Below are positions 60,378-64,000 of a DNA stretch of 64,000 nucleotides, piece after piece; the first letter of the stretch is position 1, and every line of letters starts with the position of its first letter. Below the pieces are notes generated by a model, which had not been told where the DNA came from, ran no database searches, and saw only the letters and a list, made by a program, of their open reading frames with translations. The DNA is from Begonia masoniana. Lineage: Eukaryota > Streptophyta > Magnoliopsida > Cucurbitales > Begoniaceae. The stretch spans positions 53,504,466 to 53,568,465 of the forward strand of contig CM039503.1 of the NCBI GenBank assembly GCA_022432975.1, in the 5' to 3' direction. A program made the translations under genes and the position numbers.

Positions 60378-62418
60378 ATGGCGGCCCTGCGAATTCTCTT
60401 CTCTGTTTTTCTCCTCCATTCTTTTCTTCTCTCTCCCACCGCTTTGGGATACTCCAGAAAGGAAGTTATCAGCTGGTGCAGCCAAATGCCATATCCAAAA
60501 CCTTGCGAGTATTTCTTAAATGAAAACCCTTCTGTTTTGCCCATCAGAGACAAATCTGATTTTCTGAAAATCGCCATTAAACTAGCTCTAGACCGAGCTG
60601 TAAACGCAGAGAAGAACACGCTTTCACTTGGCCTCAAGTGCAGAAACGAGAAAGAAAAGGCTGCCTGGGCCGACTGCCTTGAGCTTTACAAATACACCAT
60701 TGAAAAGCTCAACAAAACCATCGACCCGAACGTCAAGTGCAGCGACTACGACTCGCAGTCATGGCTGAGTACGGCTCTGACAAACCTCGAGACCTGCTGG
60801 AATGGGTTCACAGAGCTCGGCGTCACCGACTACCTTCCTCCATTGATGTCTAACAACGTTTCGAAATTGATCAGCAACACTTTGTCTCTAAACAAACCTC
60901 TTTACAACCCGAAACCCAAATACAAACACGGGTTTCCGACGTGGGTTAAGCCAGGTGACCGGAAACTGTTGCAGGCGCCTTCTCCGGCGGTATCTGCAAA
61001 TATAGTGGTGGCTCAAGATGGGTCTGGAGATTATGACACGATTAGTGCCGCTGTTAAAGCTGCTTCTGACCGGTCGGGTACTGGGAGGTACGTGATTTAC
61101 GTGAAAGCAGGAACTTATAAAGAGAACATCGAGATAAAAACGAAGAACATCATGTTGATCGGAGATGGAATTGGAAAAACCATCATTACCGGAAGTAAAA
61201 GCGTTGGTGGAGGTAGCACAACTTTCCGGTCAGCCACAGTTGGTAAGTTTTTCTTTTTACCATTCTACTGCAAATACCTCCATTATCGCATGAACTGTCA
61301 AATAGAAGACGACCTTTAAGATCAAAACCTAACTGCAACTCAGACAGAAGATAAAACTTCAAGAAAAATATGATAATTAGCAGGACGACAGCAATGTTTT
61401 GAATTGAACTGTTCTAAAAAACTTTTAAAAAAAAGTATTGTTAAAGGGTGCTGATTGCTTTGTAGTGGGTAACTGGAAAGGCTTCAATTGAGATCAAGCC
61501 AACTAAATATGTAAAAAATAGTAGAATTGGAAAGAAGAAGAAGAAAAATGGATAATTCAGCGTTTAATTAGGTTTTGCAATGGCCCATTAAATTGCTTCT
61601 GCAGCAAGAATCTGACCCACAAAGAACAACTTAGTTTGAATATGCATTCGGCTAGTTGCAATAATTTTTATTTGATTTAATTACAATAATCTTTTATTTT
61701 CTGATTTACTGATAATATTTTTCATGCAGCTGTGGTTGGAGATGGTTTTATTGGGCGTGACATCACAATTGAAAACACGGCCGGCCCGGAAAACCACCAA
61801 GCAGTGGCTCTCCGGTCAGGCTCAGACTTCTCGGTGTTCTACAAATGCAGTTTTGAAGGCTATCAAGACACCCTTTACGTCCACTCGGAACGACAATTCT
61901 ATCGAGAATGTGACATTTACGGCACAGTTGATTTCATTTTCGGCAATGCTGCTGTTGTGCTCCAAAACTGTAATATTTTTCCACGCAAACCTCCAAACAA
62001 GACCAACACTCTCACTGCTCAAGGCCGAACCGATCAGAACCAAAACACAGGGATTTCGATTATCAATTGTCGAGTCACAGCCTCAGCGGAGTTAGAGCCC
62101 GTGGTTAGTACGGTCAAGACGTACTTAGGGCGGCCGTGGAAGGAGTATTCTAGAACCGTTTTCATGAAGACATACCTCGATAGCTTGATTAATCCTGCCG
62201 GATGGATGGAGTGGAGTGGCGATTTTGCCTTGAAGACGTTGTATTACGGTGAGTATATGAATAATGGTCCAGGATCATCAACTGCCGATCGAGTTAACTG
62301 GCCGGGATATCATGTCATCACAAGTGCTTCAGAAGCTTCGCAATTCACCGTTGAAAACTTTATCGACGGAAATACTTGGCTTCCAGCCACAGATGTTCCG
62401 TACACAACTGGCATTTAA
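60378..62418 (+). CDS. PME17: Type I pectin methylesterase with PMEI pro-domain (PME17-like)
   Basis: Removes methyl esters from cell-wall homogalacturonan. Two exons, 60378-61242 and 61730-62418, join in phase (G|GTAAGT...TGCAG|CT): 1554 nt, 517 aa, the normal length. Residues 1-24 are a signal peptide ([20 protein letters not shown]). The PMEI domain (about 30-180) has its paired cysteines in [11 protein letters not shown] and [14 protein letters not shown]. The processing motif RKLL at 195-198 marks where subtilases release the mature enzyme. Catalytic region: [16 protein letters not shown] (D335), [10 protein letters not shown] (D356), [14 protein letters not shown] (R423, W425). All active-site residues are present. 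The start is the only ATG before the signal peptide, and a TATA box lies 52 bp upstream. From memory, the N-terminal and PMEI sequence is closest to Arabidopsis PME17 (At2g45220). Only paralogue in the window: the pseudogene at 16074-18905. Confidence 0.95.
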
Positions 62419-63214
62419 AATTATTTCGATTGTACAAAATTATCACAGAATAAGAGTCTGATAATAGTATTATTTCAAGTTATTCGATAAAATTGTGAAA
62501 TTTTTCATACAAATAATAATGTAATAAACGATTTTCACATTCCTTCGTGAAACTCTTAGTAGTCAAATATTTTTAATTGGGTTGTTGGAGTTACTCCTAA
62601 TTTTCAAATGACATAAAACATTTGACCATTTCAATCATAACCAATGATAAAATCACTAAACATATAGTTCAATAATTTAATATTTAAATTGTAGAATCAT
62701 TTACTGACTTTGTGTTATGTCCAATAAGCGCGTCTAGACGTATTAATACAAAGATTTATAACCCTACAAGCGACACATTTGAGTCAAATATTCGAATGTG
62801 AATAGAAGTTAGTTGAAAGAAAACTAGCCGATCTAGCTCGATAATATCCAACTTTAGAATTCCGATTGCTAATGAAAAATGAACTGATTTTTTTGGTGAA
62901 ATTTCCAAATCAAAGATGACAAAGATATTGCAACTTGCAAACTAGGGTTTGTAATTCAACTCCTTGTAAAGCGACATGTTGCCAAGGGATGTCTTTTTAA
63001 AATCTACGACGACAGTTTATGTCATCTCAAGATTTTAAGTCAAATTATAATTATTTAGGGGTATTTTTCAAAGAATAATTTATTTATACGCAAAGGATAG
63101 GGACCGTGTGAGGAAGTCAAATCAAAACTAGGGAGAACCCACGTACAAATTAGATATGTGACCGGTCAACTATAAGTTGGTACGGCAATAGAAGATCCAC
63201 CAAAGATGTTTTTG
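62419..63214. other. 3' flank of the PME17-like gene
   Basis: AT-rich 3' UTR and intergenic sequence. Nothing recognised. Confidence 0.5.
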
Positions 63215-63425
63215 TTAGAGTAATTTCGTGTTAATTCTTTTATTTTATTCTCTGAATATATTTACTGAAATATCAAATAATAATTGATGCAATAAATATA
63301 ATAAATAATTATTTTTAATTTCATATATTAATTGTACTAATCATTATTTGTCTCATCAAAAAATATATTTAAAGAGTAGCATAAGAGAGTAAACGCAATC
63401 TCATTTTTATTAAGTGTAATTAAAA
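63215..63425. mobile_element. MITE-like foldback, copy B
   Basis: Same design as 55395-55605: GAAATATCAAATAATAATTGATGCAATAAATATAATAAAT pairs with the complement in TTAATTGTACTAATCATTATTTGTCTCATC, flanked by TTATTCTCTGAATATATTTA / TATATTTAAAGAGTAGCATA. Ends approximate. Confidence 0.55.
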
Positions 63426-64000
63426 GTAACTTACAAAATATTTTATATTAAATTTTAATAAAAATTGATTAGAAATTTATTTAAAATTAAATATAATATA
63501 AAGATTTTTAAGAAAAAAATATTTTAAAACTTTAATTAAAAATTGAGTCTTCATAAATGAAGACTGAATTTTATTTTACCATTTGAATTTAATTAAATTA
63601 TTATGTTAAACCCTAGCAATTGGAATCAGATCTTTCGTTATTGGCTTTGTGAATTGAGAGACGCTACAAAAGGCTGTCGTTGATTATGGAAGGGAATCAG
63701 TGAAGAAGAAGCTCGAGAGTAAGGAATGGAATGTGTTACAGGCTAGGCGGTATTATGGGCTGTTATGGTGGAGCTCTTTTTCTGCCTACGTGACTCTAGC
63801 AGGAAGAGCAGAATGAGCAGCAATGGACGTCGTGGATTATGTGTAAACTTCTTGTTATTTTCTTGTCGTTGTAGGTTTTCTTTCTTCTTCTTCGTCTTTG
63901 TAATTCCTTCCTTTCCTATGCAATTTCAAATTTTCAATACAATCCTCGCATGTTTCCTTGAACTCCGGCCTCCGCCATAACATAAAGAAGAAGAAGCTCG
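63426..64000. other. AT-rich sequence, then a more mixed stretch at the right edge
   Basis: To about 63600 it is AT-rich. From there composition becomes balanced, with a telo-box-like AAACCCTAG (63607-63615). This may be promoter or leader of a gene beyond the window, but no coding region can be supported; the 71-codon frame at 63765 shows no motif. Confidence 0.35.

Overview
The window is nuclear DNA from a eudicot plant. It has intron-rich genes with GT-AG splice sites, a nuclear tRNA gene, plant-type pectin methylesterases, Copia and Gypsy retrotransposons and an endogenous plant pararetrovirus. The genus cannot be named from the sequence alone. The host genes are a mitochondrial-type tRNA threonylcarbamoyl transferase (GCP1), a DUF641 protein, methionine aminopeptidase 1A (MAP1A), a type I pectinesterase close to PME17, and a broken second pectinesterase. 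From memory, the first four are neighbours in the same order on Arabidopsis chromosome 2 (At2g45270, At2g45260, At2g45240, At2g45220). The window would then be a conserved gene block that was stretched by insertions between MAP1A and PME17.

Layout. 1-157: end of an unrecognised gene. 158-1669: foldback elements and very long T homopolymers. 1670-5535 (-): GCP1, 13 exons, intact, with a Copia remnant in one intron. 6494-8088 (+): DUF641 gene with one frameshift. 9088-15550 (-): MAP1A, 16 exons, intact. 15825-15897 (+): tRNA-Arg(CCT). 16074-18905 (-): pectinesterase pseudogene with at least three frameshifts. 19045-37857: a nest of retrotransposons inserted into a GA microsatellite, made of a duplicated deletion derivative of a Copia element, a 2-kb solo LTR with a perfect target-site duplication, and a Tekay/Del-like Gypsy chromovirus whose 5' LTR contains a 3-kb array of a 16-bp minisatellite. 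38120-39305: a long foldback element. 39481-55366: an endogenous member of the Caulimoviridae, florendovirus-like, lying against TA repeats at both ends. 55367-60319: AT-rich sequence with a MITE and a 175-bp tandem repeat. 60378-62418 (+): intact PME17-like gene. 62419-64000: AT-rich sequence with a second MITE of the same type.

The most unusual parts are these. (1) The viral locus has a 1.91-kb inverted repeat flanking the only RT-bearing segment, next to head-to-tail units that carry promoter, primer-binding site, movement protein and downstream ORFs but lack protease/RT/RNase H, and two of these units share the same deletion junction. (2) A 16-bp minisatellite has expanded inside one LTR, and it stays open in all three forward frames because 16 leaves remainder 1 on division by 3. 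(3) Two stretches (27439-29940 and about 39481-43675) are collinear copies of nearby sequence filled with one-base gaps. This looks more like unpolished long-read sequence than natural decay, so any biological reading of these duplications should wait for a read-level check.

All functional assignments rest on motifs and family knowledge read by eye. No database search was run.
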